Counted from the first letter of the stretch, positions 7,871-14,323 are shown. The stretch: 22,421 nucleotides of DNA from DATBLQ01 sp036555325 (GCA_036555325.1 DATBLQ010000054.1:1-22421), one strand, 5' to 3'. A program made the numbers and translations. The notes: a model not told the origin generated them from the letters alone.

Positions 7871-8906
7871 CGTTTTCCCCCAGCGGCAACACGCCTTGGG
7901 TGATCTCCGGGCGCTGCGGCACATCGAGGCCCAGATGATTGAAGGCGTGGGCCGTCAACAAGCGCCCTCGCGGCGTGCGCTGCACGAAGCCGAGCTGAAT
8001 GAGGAACGGCTCGATGATCTCCTCCAATGCATCGCGCGCTTCCGACAAGGACGCCGCGATCGTGTCGATGCCAACCGGTCCGCCGCCGAAACTCACGGCG
8101 ATGCACTTGAGATAGCGGTGGTCGAGCGCGTCGAGCCCGCGAGTGTCGACCTCGAGCTGCCTCAACGCCCTGTCCGCCACGTGCCGGTCGATCGCTTCGG
8201 CCTTTTCCACGAGGGCGAAGTCTCTCACCCGCCGCAACAGCCGTCCTGCGATTCTTGGTGTGCCTCGGGCCCGCCGTGCGATTTCCACCGCCCCGTCTTG
8301 CGACAATTCCACCCCCAAAACTCGTGCGCCGCGCCGTACGATGTCCAGGAGTTCCGCCTCGTTGTAGAAATCGAGCCGGATCGGAATTCCGAACCGATCG
8401 CGCAACGGTGTGGTCAGAAGACCGGTGCGCGTCGTGGCCCCGATGAGCGTGAAGCGCTGAAGCTCGATCCTGACCGACCGGGCCGCCGGACCTTCCCCGA
8501 TGATGAGATCGAGCTGGTAGTCTTCCATTGCCGGATAGAGGATTTCCTCCACCGCGGGGCTTAAGCGGTGCATCTCGTCGATGAACAGCACATCCCGCTC
8601 CTCGAGATTGGTGAGGAGCGCCGCAAGGTCGCCCGCCTTGGTGATCACCGGTCCCGATGTCGCGCGGAAGTTCACCGCCAGTTCGCGTGCAACGATTTGC
8701 GCCAGCGTCGTCTTGCCAAGTCCCGGCGGACCCGCCAGGAGCACATGGTCAAGCGGTTCATTGCGTGCCAGAGCTGCATCGATGAACACCTTGAGATTGG
8801 CCTTGGCGCGCCCCTGCCCGATGAATTCGGAAAGCCGCTGCGGTCGCAGATGCGTATCGAGATGGTCATCCTCGCGTTTCGTGCGATCGACGATCCGGTC
8901 GTTCAT
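7857..8906 (-). CDS. ruvB: Holliday-junction branch-migration ATPase RuvB
   Basis: RuvB is the hexameric AAA+ motor that drives branch migration of Holliday junctions loaded by RuvA. The 349-residue product has Walker A GPPGLGKT at 59-66, Walker B LFIDE ending at D110-E111, the sensor region IGATTRTG, the arginine-finger region PLRDRFG and a C-terminal winged-helix domain (LGFVQRTPRGRLLTAHAFNHLG). Its ATG overlaps the ruvA stop by 4 bases (ATGA), a typical coupled arrangement. Length and motifs match the family. Confidence 0.98.
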   Translation of the reverse strand: MNDRIVDRTKREDDHLDTHLRPQRLSEFIGQGRAKANLKVFIDAALARNEPLDHVLLAGPPGLGKTTLAQIVARELAVNFRATSGPVITKAGDLAALLTNLEERDVLFIDEMHRLSPAVEEILYPAMEDYQLDLIIGEGPAARSVRIELQRFTLIGATTRTGLLTTPLRDRFGIPIRLDFYNEAELLDIVRRGARVLGVELSQDGAVEIARRARGTPRIAGRLLRRVRDFALVEKAEAIDRHVADRALRQLEVDTRGLDALDHRYLKCIAVSFGGGPVGIDTIAASLSEARDALEEIIEPFLIQLGFVQRTPRGRLLTAHAFNHLGLDVPQRPEITQGVLPLGENDDAG

Positions 8907-9517
8907 CGGGCAAGCTCCTTGAGCGCCAGCCGGATGAGCGACTCTGTCGTCGCATCCGCGTCGGTCTTCTTGAGAGCCGCGCCGACCGCGAGCCCGGCCT
9001 GCGCCTGGCCATACCCGAGATTGACGAGCGCCGACACCGCATCGGCGGCAGCCGTCGGCTTCGGCGCTTCAAGCTCGCTTTGCAGGCGCGCCACCATCGG
9101 ATCGGCCAGCGAGATCGCCGGCGCCTTGTCCCTGAGCTCGGTGACGATACGCTCGGCGACTTTCTTGCCAACCCCTTGCGCGCGGGTGATCATCGCCTTG
9201 TCATTGAGCGCTACCGCATTGGCGAGCTCGGATGAGCTGAGCGCGGAAAGCACCGATAGGGCCACGCGCGCTCCCACTCCCTGCACGGTCTGCAGCAGCT
9301 TGAACCACTCCCTCTCCAGTTCGCTGGCGAAACCGACAAGCCGGATCATATCCTGGCTCACCAGCATCTCGGTGAAGACTTCCGCGAATTGGCCTTGCGG
9401 CGGCAGGGCTGCGAGCGTCTTGGTTGAGCATGAAACATGATAGCCGACCCCGCCGACGTCGATGACGACCCAGTCGCCGCCGTAGGCCTCTATGCGTCCC
9501 TTGAGCTTGCCGATCAT
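8903..9517 (-). CDS. ruvA: Holliday-junction-binding protein RuvA
   Basis: RuvA tetramers bind and flatten Holliday junctions and recruit RuvB. The 204-residue product shows the N-terminal OB-fold domain (MIGKLKGRIEAYGGDWVVIDVGGVGYHV). Two helix-hairpin-helix motifs follow (LLQTVQGVGARVALSVLS and ITRAQGVGKKVAERIVTEL). The C-terminal domain, which contacts RuvB, covers about 155-204 (ALVNLGYGQAQAGLAV). It is 120 bases downstream of ruvC and overlaps ruvB by 4 bases. The Shine-Dalgarno sequence is weak, but the start is fixed by the OB-fold beginning at residue 1. Confidence 0.97.
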   Translation of the reverse strand: MIGKLKGRIEAYGGDWVVIDVGGVGYHVSCSTKTLAALPPQGQFAEVFTEMLVSQDMIRLVGFASELEREWFKLLQTVQGVGARVALSVLSALSSSELANAVALNDKAMITRAQGVGKKVAERIVTELRDKAPAISLADPMVARLQSELEAPKPTAAADAVSALVNLGYGQAQAGLAVGAALKKTDADATTESLIRLALKELAR

Positions 9518-9588
9518 GGATGTTCATCCACTGGCAGTCGTAGCCGTCTGATCGACTCCCGCACCAACGCCGCCAGCTCGTCTCTTAA

Positions 9589-9614
9589 TTACTTGGCCGA
9601 CTTACTTGGCCGAC
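9589..9614. repeat. 13-bp perfect tandem duplication in the ruvC-ruvA gap
   Basis: The unit TTACTTGGCCGAC occurs at 9589-9601 and again at 9602-9614 without a spacer. It lies in the 120-base ruvC-ruvA gap, just downstream of the ruvC stop. It looks like a slippage duplication; no function is evident. Confidence 0.85.
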
Positions 9615-9637
9615 GAGCGAGAACAAGTCAAGAACGG

Positions 9638-10141
9638 TCAAGCCCCTATCCGCATCCAAGTGCTGCGATGATGGGCATGGCAAATGGCGACGGCCAGCGC
9701 ATCGGCGGAGTGGCTCGAAACCGCCCGCGCTCGCGGCAGCAAGACCTTGACCATGTGGTGGATCTGCTCTTTCCCGGCGTGACCCACGCCCACCACGCTC
9801 TTCTTGATCTGGTTGGGCGCATATTCGGCGATGGGAATTCCCGCCGCCGCCGGAACCAGTATGGCAACGCCGCGCGCCTGTCCGAGCTTCAGCGTCGCGC
9901 GCGCATCCTTGCTGACGAACGTCTCCTCGATCGCCGCCTCGGTCGGTTTGAACTCGGCCACGATGCGAGTGAGTTCCGTATGGATGAAGTGCAACCTTGC
10001 ACCGAGCGGCTGGTCCGGATCGCCGATGATCGTTCCGTCCGCCACATGCGCAAGCTCGTTTCCCGCGCAGTCGATGATGCCCCACCCGGCATGCCGCAAA
10101 CCGGGGTCGAGGCCGATGATGCGAACGAGGTCTCTGCTCAT
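9638..10141 (-). CDS. ruvC: Crossover junction endodeoxyribonuclease RuvC
   Basis: RuvC is the dimeric Mg2+-dependent resolvase that nicks Holliday junctions symmetrically. The 167-residue product carries the RNase H-like acidic site: D12 in IIGLDPG, E72 in AAIEETF, and the C-terminal pair H144/D147 in HSADALAVAICHAH. Some RuvC proteins have His in place of the first Asp of that pair. A TTG start six codons upstream (10159) is possible, but neither start has a clear Shine-Dalgarno sequence. I chose the ATG at 10141 because the conserved strand begins six residues later. It heads the ruvCAB series, divergent from the 10196 gene. Confidence 0.95.
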   Translation of the reverse strand: MSRDLVRIIGLDPGLRHAGWGIIDCAGNELAHVADGTIIGDPDQPLGARLHFIHTELTRIVAEFKPTEAAIEETFVSKDARATLKLGQARGVAILVPAAAGIPIAEYAPNQIKKSVVGVGHAGKEQIHHMVKVLLPRARAVSSHSADALAVAICHAHHRSTWMRIGA

Positions 10142-10195
10142 CTGTGCATTTGATGCCAAGGGTTAGCTTGGCAACCTTGCAAATTTGCCGCGATA

Positions 10196-10706
10196 ATGGC
10201 CCCCATGCGAAAACCAGCGTCCATGCGTCTCCTCGAAGACTTGGGGCGGGTTCGGTTGAGCGCCAATTTCTTCATGCCCGCCTTCCTCCTTTCCGAGATC
10301 GCCGACTTCTACGGCATTCCCAACTTCCCACTGCGACCCCCGTCCGCAATTCTGTCCGGCCGACGCCTCTGTGAGGAATTGCTCGAACCGCTGCAGCGGA
10401 CGTTCGGCCGCATCGCCGTCCGCTCCGGCTACCGCGCTCCCGAAGTGACGAAGTTCGGTAACCGCCGGGCGGAATGCGGCTCGGTCGAAGTCAACGCCGC
10501 CTATCACATTTGCGACATGCGCGACAAGAAGGGCAGAATGGGTGCCGCTGCCTGCATCGTTCTGCCCTGGCTCGCCGACAGATACGCCCAAGGCGAAGAT
10601 TGGAGAAAGCTCGCCTGGTGGGTTCACCAAGGAGGGAATGGCCGGTCACGATGGCAATCACTCAGCCTGGTACGCGGGCTATCCGCAATTGCAGCGCGGC
10701 ACCTAG
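10196..10706 (+). pseudogene. Probable broken gene for a peptidase-M15-like (D-Ala-D-Ala carboxypeptidase-fold) protein
   Basis: The first about 142 codons look like a genuine protein (RLSANFFMPAFLLSEIADFYG, LCEELLEPLQRTFGR, VRSGYRAPEVTKFGN, NAAYHICD, AWWVHQ). SGYR near the substrate-binding region and a later His...Asp resemble the M15/VanY fold. From memory, relatives are full-length conserved hypotheticals in Hyphomicrobiales. After AWWVHQ (near 10630) the same frame turns into low-quality sequence and runs through repeats and antisense to yebC. A shifted frame instead gives GMAGHDGNHSAWYAGYPQ and stops at TAG 10704-10706, immediately before a palindrome. I infer an internal deletion of some 40 codons with loss of frame. 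The start is uncertain (ATGs at 10196, 10205 and 10223, none with a strong ribosome site). Confidence 0.6.
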
Positions 10707-10772
10707 ATGGCCGTGTCAAGCACGGCCATGACGAACTCCCGCCGTCGTCATGCGCGGGCCTGACCCGCGCAT
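10707..10772. repeat. Pair of REP-like palindromes, copy 1
   Basis: Two short hairpins follow the broken gene: 10707-10729 (arms ATGGCCGTG/CACGGCCAT, loop TCAAG) and 10750-10772 (arms ATGCGCGGG/CCCGCGCAT, loop CCTGA). Both have 9-base perfect arms and 5-base loops, and both match the elements at 18514-18581 in design (AT, GC-rich arm, TCAAG/CTCGA-type loop). Such palindromes are dispersed in many alphaproteobacterial genomes. The second hairpin ends 12 bases past the yebC stop and could also end yebC transcription. Confidence 0.85.
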
Positions 10773-10783
10773 CTCGATTCGAG

Positions 10784-11533
10784 CTAAGCCGCGGTAAGTT
10801 TGCTCAGCACATCCTCCGAGATCTCGAAGTTCGAATAGACATTCTGCACATCATCCTCTTCATCGAGGCTGGCCATGAGCTTTATGAGGGCCTGCGCCTT
10901 TTCCTCATCCAGCGCCAGCGTGGTCTGCGGCTTCCAGATGATCTTCGAAGATTGAGGTTCCCCGAGCTTCTTCGCCAGCATCGCTTCGATTTCCGACAGC
11001 GAATCGGCCCCGCAGTAGATGAAGTGCCCGCTGTCGTCCGACACAACATCTTCGGCCCCCGCCTCGATCGCCGCATCCAGGATCTGCTCCGGCGAACCGG
11101 CGCCCGGCGCATAGGAGATCTCGCCGGCGCGGGAGAACATGAATGCGACCGACCCCGTTTCGGCAAGATTTCCGCCGTACTTGGCAAACAGCGACCGCAC
11201 CACTCCGGCGGTGCGGTTGCGGTTGTCGGTCAAGGCCTCGACGATCACCGCCACTCCATGGGGCCCATAGCCCTCGTAGCGGATCGCCTCATACGCCTCT
11301 GCCTCACCGCCTTCCGCTTTCTTGATCGCACGCTCGATCTTGTCCTTCGGCATGTTCTCCGCCCGGGCATTTTGGACCGCAAGCCTCAATCGCGGATTGG
11401 CAGTGGGATCGGGAAGGCCCGACTTCGCCGCAACCGTGATTTCGCGGGCGAGCTTGGCAAAGAGCTTCGAACGTAGTGCATCCTGCTTGCCCTTGCGATG
11501 CATGATGTTCTTGAATTGTGAATGGCCGGCCAT
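10784..11533 (-). CDS. yebC: YebC/TACO1-family protein
   Basis: YebC-family proteins were long annotated as transcriptional regulators; more recent work links members to translation of difficult (for example proline-rich) stretches on the ribosome. The 249-residue product starts with the diagnostic MAGHSQFKNIMHRK and has DPTANPRLRLAVQNARAENMPKD, EAIRYEGYGPHGVA and TDNRNRTAGVVRSLFAKYGGN, the family blocks in order. The open frame extends nine codons further, but the ATG at 11533 is the conserved start, with AAGGAG 11 bases before it. In alphaproteobacteria it often neighbours ruvC, as here with one broken gene between. Confidence 0.96.
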   Translation of the reverse strand: MAGHSQFKNIMHRKGKQDALRSKLFAKLAREITVAAKSGLPDPTANPRLRLAVQNARAENMPKDKIERAIKKAEGGEAEAYEAIRYEGYGPHGVAVIVEALTDNRNRTAGVVRSLFAKYGGNLAETGSVAFMFSRAGEISYAPGAGSPEQILDAAIEAGAEDVVSDDSGHFIYCGADSLSEIEAMLAKKLGEPQSSKIIWKPQTTLALDEEKAQALIKLMASLDEEDDVQNVYSNFEISEDVLSKLTAA

Positions 11534-11618
11534 TCGCTTAAGCGCTCCTTGGGAGTTCAAGCGGGATAAGTCTGCGTGTTACCTAGCTTTATAAAGGCAT
11601 TTGGCTCAAAATCCATAA

Positions 11619-11638
11619 GCCGGTTAACCGGCCGTTAA
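11619..11638. promoter_or_regulatory. Candidate CtrA-binding box (TTAA-N7-TTAA) in the yebC / 11689-gene divergent region
   Basis: TTAA at 11624-11627 and TTAA at 11635-11638 are separated by exactly seven bases. On the minus strand the second half-site reads TTAAC, the consensus form. CtrA is the cell-cycle master regulator of alphaproteobacteria. The box overlaps a perfect 14-base palindrome, GCCGGTTAACCGGC (11619-11632). It lies 51 bases before the 11689 ATG and about 90 bases before the yebC ATG. The match is sequence-only; binding is inferred. Confidence 0.5.
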
Positions 11639-11688
11639 AGCCTTTTATCGATGCTAGCGAGACTTGAGGCCCGAGGTCAGGGACGGCG

Positions 11689-12024
11689 ATGACCATCGAG
11701 AGTGCGCCCTTCAGCGAGTTCGCTTCGGCGGCCGACGGCCTTGCCGCAACCGCCGCCAATTCCAGTCTTAGGCGGGTCTACGAGCTGTGCTTCGCCGATC
11801 CCTCCCGCGCGCGTCTGCACGAGGCGATGGTCCTGGGCGCATTGTCTGAGCGCATCGGCATCAGGCTCCTCGAAGGAGCGAGCGCCCTTGCCGCCAACGA
11901 CAGGACGAAGGCCAGCCAGCAATGGTCGCGAGCGTTTCTTTTGATGAACCGGCTTGCGCGGTTCGCCACCGCGGGCAGCCTTCCGCGCTTCGCCTCTCAC
12001 CAGAAGTCCGGCAACGCCGGCTGA
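11689..12024 (+). CDS. Small protein of unknown function
   Basis: This encodes 111 residues that I do not recognise. It is mostly helical in appearance, rich in Ala, Leu, Arg and Ser, with no membrane segment or signal peptide (RVYELCFADPSRARLHEAMVLGALSERIGIRLLEG, then QQWSRAFLLMNRLARFA). In favour of a real gene: third codon positions are strongly C/G-biased like the neighbours, AGGGA precedes the ATG at a usable distance, and a CtrA-type box lies upstream. Its 3' end overlaps the convergent ymdB-like gene by 28 bases. The antisense frame over 11677-12000 is less convincing. Confidence 0.55.
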   Translation: MTIESAPFSEFASAADGLAATAANSSLRRVYELCFADPSRARLHEAMVLGALSERIGIRLLEGASALAANDRTKASQQWSRAFLLMNRLARFATAGSLPRFASHQKSGNAG

Positions 12025-12818
12025 AGCCTGCCCCCTAGTCTGATCGGAGCAATGCGCGTGGCAAGACCGCTCCCGTCGTCGGTTTCAACCGCAACGCCGG
12101 AAATTGTTGCCGGTCCGTTTGCCGGCTCCATGCGCTGGGTCGGCAATTTTCGCAAGAAACGATTGAGCGGCTCGGTCTTCTCCATTCCGATGACTGAGTC
12201 ATAGTCGCCGCACATTCCGATGTCGGAAATATAGGCCGTGCCCTTGGGCAGGATCTGGTGGTCGGCGGTGGGAACGTGCGTGTGCGTTCCAACGACAACG
12301 CTCACCTGCCCGTCGACGAAATGCCCCATCGCCATTTTTTCCGAGGTGGCCTCCGCATGCATGTCCACGATGATCGCGTCGGCCATTTCACGCAAAGGAC
12401 ACAGGTCAATCTCACGCTGCACGGCAAGGAACGGATCGTCCAGAACCGGCTCGATCATCACCCTGCCCATGACCGAGATGACGAGGACCCGCTTGCCGGA
12501 GTGCGCCTGAGCGAGGATGACCCCGCGTCCCGGTGTGTCCGGCGGATAGTTTACCGGCCGCAGGAGTTCCGGCGCTCGCTCGATAAAAACCAAGGCCTCG
12601 CGCTGATCGAACGAATGATTGCCGAGGGTGACCACATCCGCGCCGGCATCGCGAAGCTGGTGATAGATGTCCTCGGTGATGCCGAAACCGTGTGCCGCAT
12701 TCTCGCCGTTCAGCACCACGAGCTCTGGCCGATAGCGGTCTCTGATCATTGGCAGCTCGCGCACGATGGCATCGCGCCCGGACCTGCCTACGACGTCGCC
12801 GAGAAAGATCAGCCGCAT
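11997..12818 (-). CDS. YmdB-like metallophosphoesterase (TIGR00282 family; 2',3'-cyclic-nucleotide phosphodiesterase type)
   Basis: Members of this family are dimetal phosphodiesterases; Bacillus YmdB hydrolyses 2',3'-cAMP-type substrates and affects biofilm and motility. The 273-residue product retains the metal ligands in expected positions: D8 (FLGDVVG), E39-N40 (LNGENAAHG), N67-H68 (TLGNHSFD), H154 (VDMHAE), H179 and H181 (GTHTHVPTAD). The conserved C-terminal GMCGDYDSVIGM is also present. Full family length, cytoplasmic. Its ATG overlaps the fau stop by 10 bases, so the two are probably co-translated. The physiological substrate in alphaproteobacteria is not established. Confidence 0.93.
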   Translation of the reverse strand: MRLIFLGDVVGRSGRDAIVRELPMIRDRYRPELVVLNGENAAHGFGITEDIYHQLRDAGADVVTLGNHSFDQREALVFIERAPELLRPVNYPPDTPGRGVILAQAHSGKRVLVISVMGRVMIEPVLDDPFLAVQREIDLCPLREMADAIIVDMHAEATSEKMAMGHFVDGQVSVVVGTHTHVPTADHQILPKGTAYISDIGMCGDYDSVIGMEKTEPLNRFLRKLPTQRMEPANGPATISGVAVETDDGSGLATRIAPIRLGGRLQPALPDFW

Positions 12819-13399
12819 TGTCTAAGGCCGGCTTCGGTGAGGATGTAGTCGAGCGGCTCATCTCTCGGTCCGCGGGGCACATGCTCGATTTCCTGCCCCG
12901 CATACCCAACCCCGATGGCCGTTATGGATTTTCTCGCCCTCAGTGCGGCAAGCGTGCGGTCATAGTATCCCCCGCCATAGCCCAGCCGGTATCCTGTTGA
13001 ATCGAACGCCAGCAGCGGCACGAGCAGCAGGTCGGGCTCGACCTCCGGTGCAGTCTCGGCCGGCATCTTGATATCCCAGATGCCGGGTATGGTCGGCTCG
13101 CCTGGGGCCCAGCGCCGGAAGATCAGTGGCTGGCGCTCGGCTTTCACGATCGGCAGGCAGGTGATGAAGCCCTCGCTGCTGAGCCGTGCGAGCAGCGGCA
13201 GGATGTCGATCTCCGATTTGTATGGGTAGAAGCCTGAAACCGCAGCGCCGGGTTCAGCCTCCGCAAGGGCAAGGCCCGTCCTTGCCAGCGCCAGCGGGGC
13301 CCTGGCCTTTTGCTTCTCGTGCAATTGGGTCCGCCGCTTCAGCGCCTCCCGTCGGCTTGCACGCTTTTGTGCTTCGAGATCGTTTTCGAGGGCGGTCAC
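12809..13399 (-). CDS. fau: 5-formyltetrahydrofolate cyclo-ligase
   Basis: This enzyme (YgfA/MTHFS) uses ATP to convert 5-formyl-THF to 5,10-methenyl-THF, clearing an inhibitory folate. The 196-residue product has the basic N-terminal helix (QKRASRREALKRR), GFYPYKSEIDILPLL, and the nucleotide/folate motif GYGGGYYDR at 140-148. The open frame continues 72 codons upstream but only across the 6S RNA, so that extension is an artefact. The GTG at 13399 is the only start between the 6S terminator and the conserved helix; it has no good Shine-Dalgarno sequence. The 6S RNA-fau arrangement is widely conserved in proteobacteria. Confidence 0.9.
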   Translation of the reverse strand: MTALENDLEAQKRASRREALKRRTQLHEKQKARAPLALARTGLALAEAEPGAAVSGFYPYKSEIDILPLLARLSSEGFITCLPIVKAERQPLIFRRWAPGEPTIPGIWDIKMPAETAPEVEPDLLLVPLLAFDSTGYRLGYGGGYYDRTLAALRARKSITAIGVGYAGQEIEHVPRGPRDEPLDYILTEAGLRQCG

Positions 13400-13433
13400 G
13401 GAAGAAGGTGTCGGGTGTGGTCCCTTGGACTGG

Positions 13434-13460
13434 ACAAAAAATAAAGTGGCGAAGCCGCCA
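13434..13460 (-). terminator. Rho-independent terminator at the 3' end of 6S RNA
   Basis: On the minus strand TGGCG-GCTT-CGCCA forms a 5-bp stem with a 4-base loop, followed by ACTTTATTTTTT. It overlaps the 3' end of the 6S RNA. fau begins 35 bases downstream, so fau expression probably depends on read-through or processing. Confidence 0.7.
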
Positions 13461-13604
13461 TGGCCGTGAGACTTTGCGATCCCGGGTCCTACTTTAATGT
13501 AGGTGGGCGCCGTGTGTAGGGAACCAAGGGCTCCGAACAGGGACAGCTCCCTTTGAGATCGGTATAGGGCCCTGGGAAAACGTCGCTCACGCGCCGGGCA
13601 GCCC
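13453..13604 (-). ncRNA. ssrS: 6S RNA (SsrS), alphaproteobacterial type
   Basis: 6S RNA mimics an open promoter and sequesters sigma-70 RNA polymerase in stationary phase. Conserved alphaproteobacterial blocks are readable on the minus strand in order: CAAAGGGAGCTGTCCCTGTT, GAGCCCTTGGTTCCC, CGGCGCCCACCTAC, then a small hairpin (CCTAC-ATTAAA-GTAGG), CCGGGATCG and CTCACGGCCATGGCGGC. The 5' GCTGCC (13602-13597) can pair with the 3' GGCGGC to close the rod. Position upstream of fau supports the call. The ends are estimated from pairing, within about 10 bases. The block recognition is from memory of the family, not from a covariance search. Confidence 0.88.
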
Positions 13605-13644
13605 GCCGCTTCCATATGTAGAACGAACCGAAGGGGAAATCCAC

Positions 13645-13869
13645 CTAATCCCGCTGCGGCCGCAACTGCATCCAGATGAGGTAGAGCACGAAGGCAACCG
13701 CGGCTGCTGCCGGGTTTAGTGCCGAAAGAAAGTCTTTGGTATTGACAAGCACCGCACCGACGACCGGGCCTGCGGTTTCGCCCAGCAAGAGTGAGATCAG
13801 CACTGCCGCCAGCAAGAGCTGGAACAGCATCTTGATTGAAAATCCCAGGATATCGCTGAACTTTTCCAT
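13645..13869 (-). CDS. Two-helix membrane miniprotein A (tandem paralogue)
   Basis: This encodes 74 residues with two hydrophobic segments, about 13-29 (MLFQLLLAAVLISLLLG) and about 53-66 (AAAAVAFVLYLIW), joined by a loop VGAVLVNTKDFLSAL. I do not recognise a family. It resembles the next gene upstream (13916-14161): both start ME-x-F, and the loops align without gaps, VGAVLVNTKDFLSAL against FGSVVSNLTGLVNAL, followed by a helix ending in Trp. It lacks a Shine-Dalgarno sequence; instead a strong hairpin ends 11 bases before its ATG. It is followed 40 bases later by the 6S RNA region. Confidence 0.7.
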   Translation of the reverse strand: MEKFSDILGFSIKMLFQLLLAAVLISLLLGETAGPVVGAVLVNTKDFLSALNPAAAAVAFVLYLIWMQLRPQRD

Positions 13870-13880
13870 GGTGAGGAGCG

Positions 13881-13908
13881 GCGAGAGGGAGCGCTTGCTC
13901 CCCCTCGC
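13881..13908 (-). promoter_or_regulatory. Strong intercistronic hairpin between the two membrane miniprotein genes
   Basis: On the minus strand GCGAGGGGGAGC-AAGC-GCTCCCTCTCGC forms a 12-bp stem with one G-U pair and a 4-base loop. It starts 7 bases past the stop of miniprotein B and ends 11 bases before the ATG of miniprotein A. No U-run follows, so it is not a standard terminator. It may protect the 3' end of the upstream cistron or limit ribosome access to the downstream start. Confidence 0.75.
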
Positions 13909-13915
13909 GCCTGAA

Positions 13916-14161
13916 CTATTTGCTGACCGCGTAGCTCATGCGGCTGGAGAACAGCCACATGATGACGCCGACCACAATCAGCCCGACAAGCCCGTTGCTT
14001 CCGAGAGCATTCACGAGGCCGGTCAGATTTGACACAACTGAACCGAAGAACGGTAACGTGCCGCCTATCAAGATAGAGAGCACGATGGCAAGCGCCACAA
14101 GGCTCATGCCGATATCGATAAGCTGCGCAATAACTGACTTGGTCTGGGAAAAGATTTCCAT
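13916..14161 (-). CDS. Two-helix membrane miniprotein B (tandem paralogue)
   Basis: This encodes 81 residues with hydrophobic segments at about 17-36 (DIGMSLVALAIVLSILIGG) and about 55-71 (GLVGLIVVGVIMWLF), joined by LPFFGSVVSNLTGLVNALG. No family is recognised. The size and two-helix plan recall VirB2-type pilins, holins or small membrane regulators, but no diagnostic motif supports any of these. The ATG at 14161 has an excellent ribosome site (GGAGGGG, 6 bases away); the longer frame to 14227 is rejected. It is probably co-transcribed with miniprotein A and divergent from the L,D-transpeptidase. Confidence 0.75.
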   Translation of the reverse strand: MEIFSQTKSVIAQLIDIGMSLVALAIVLSILIGGTLPFFGSVVSNLTGLVNALGSNGLVGLIVVGVIMWLFSSRMSYAVSK

Positions 14162-14217
14162 TTGCGTCCCCTCCGAGTCGCGAATCACCAGCGCGCATAG
14201 CATGCCATATTTCGACC

Positions 14218-14226
14218 ATAATAGCA
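14218..14226 (-). promoter_or_regulatory. Candidate extended -10 promoter for the miniprotein pair
   Basis: The minus strand reads TGC-TATTAT here, an extended -10 element about 57 bases upstream of the miniprotein B ATG. No good -35 lies 16-18 bases upstream, which is compatible with an extended -10 promoter but leaves the call weak. Confidence 0.35.
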
Positions 14227-14323
14227 TCCGCTCCCTTTCCGGTGGCAGGAAACCCTTGTCGGCAACCGTTTTTTAGCCACTGGGGTTCACTATGCCCGAG
14301 CCGGCGGGGAAGGGATTTTGTAT

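Noticed and set aside
10707..11476. Continuation of the 10196 open frame for about 250 more codons
   Set aside because: It runs through two REP palindromes and then exactly antisense to yebC; its composition is that of a shadow frame of a high-G+C gene.
11677..12000. 107-codon minus-strand frame opposite the 11689 gene
   Set aside because: Very Arg/Gly-rich and weaker in codon bias than the plus-strand frame.
13400..13615. N-terminal extension of the fau open frame
   Set aside because: Translates the 6S RNA and its terminator; the conserved fau domain begins after the GTG at 13399.
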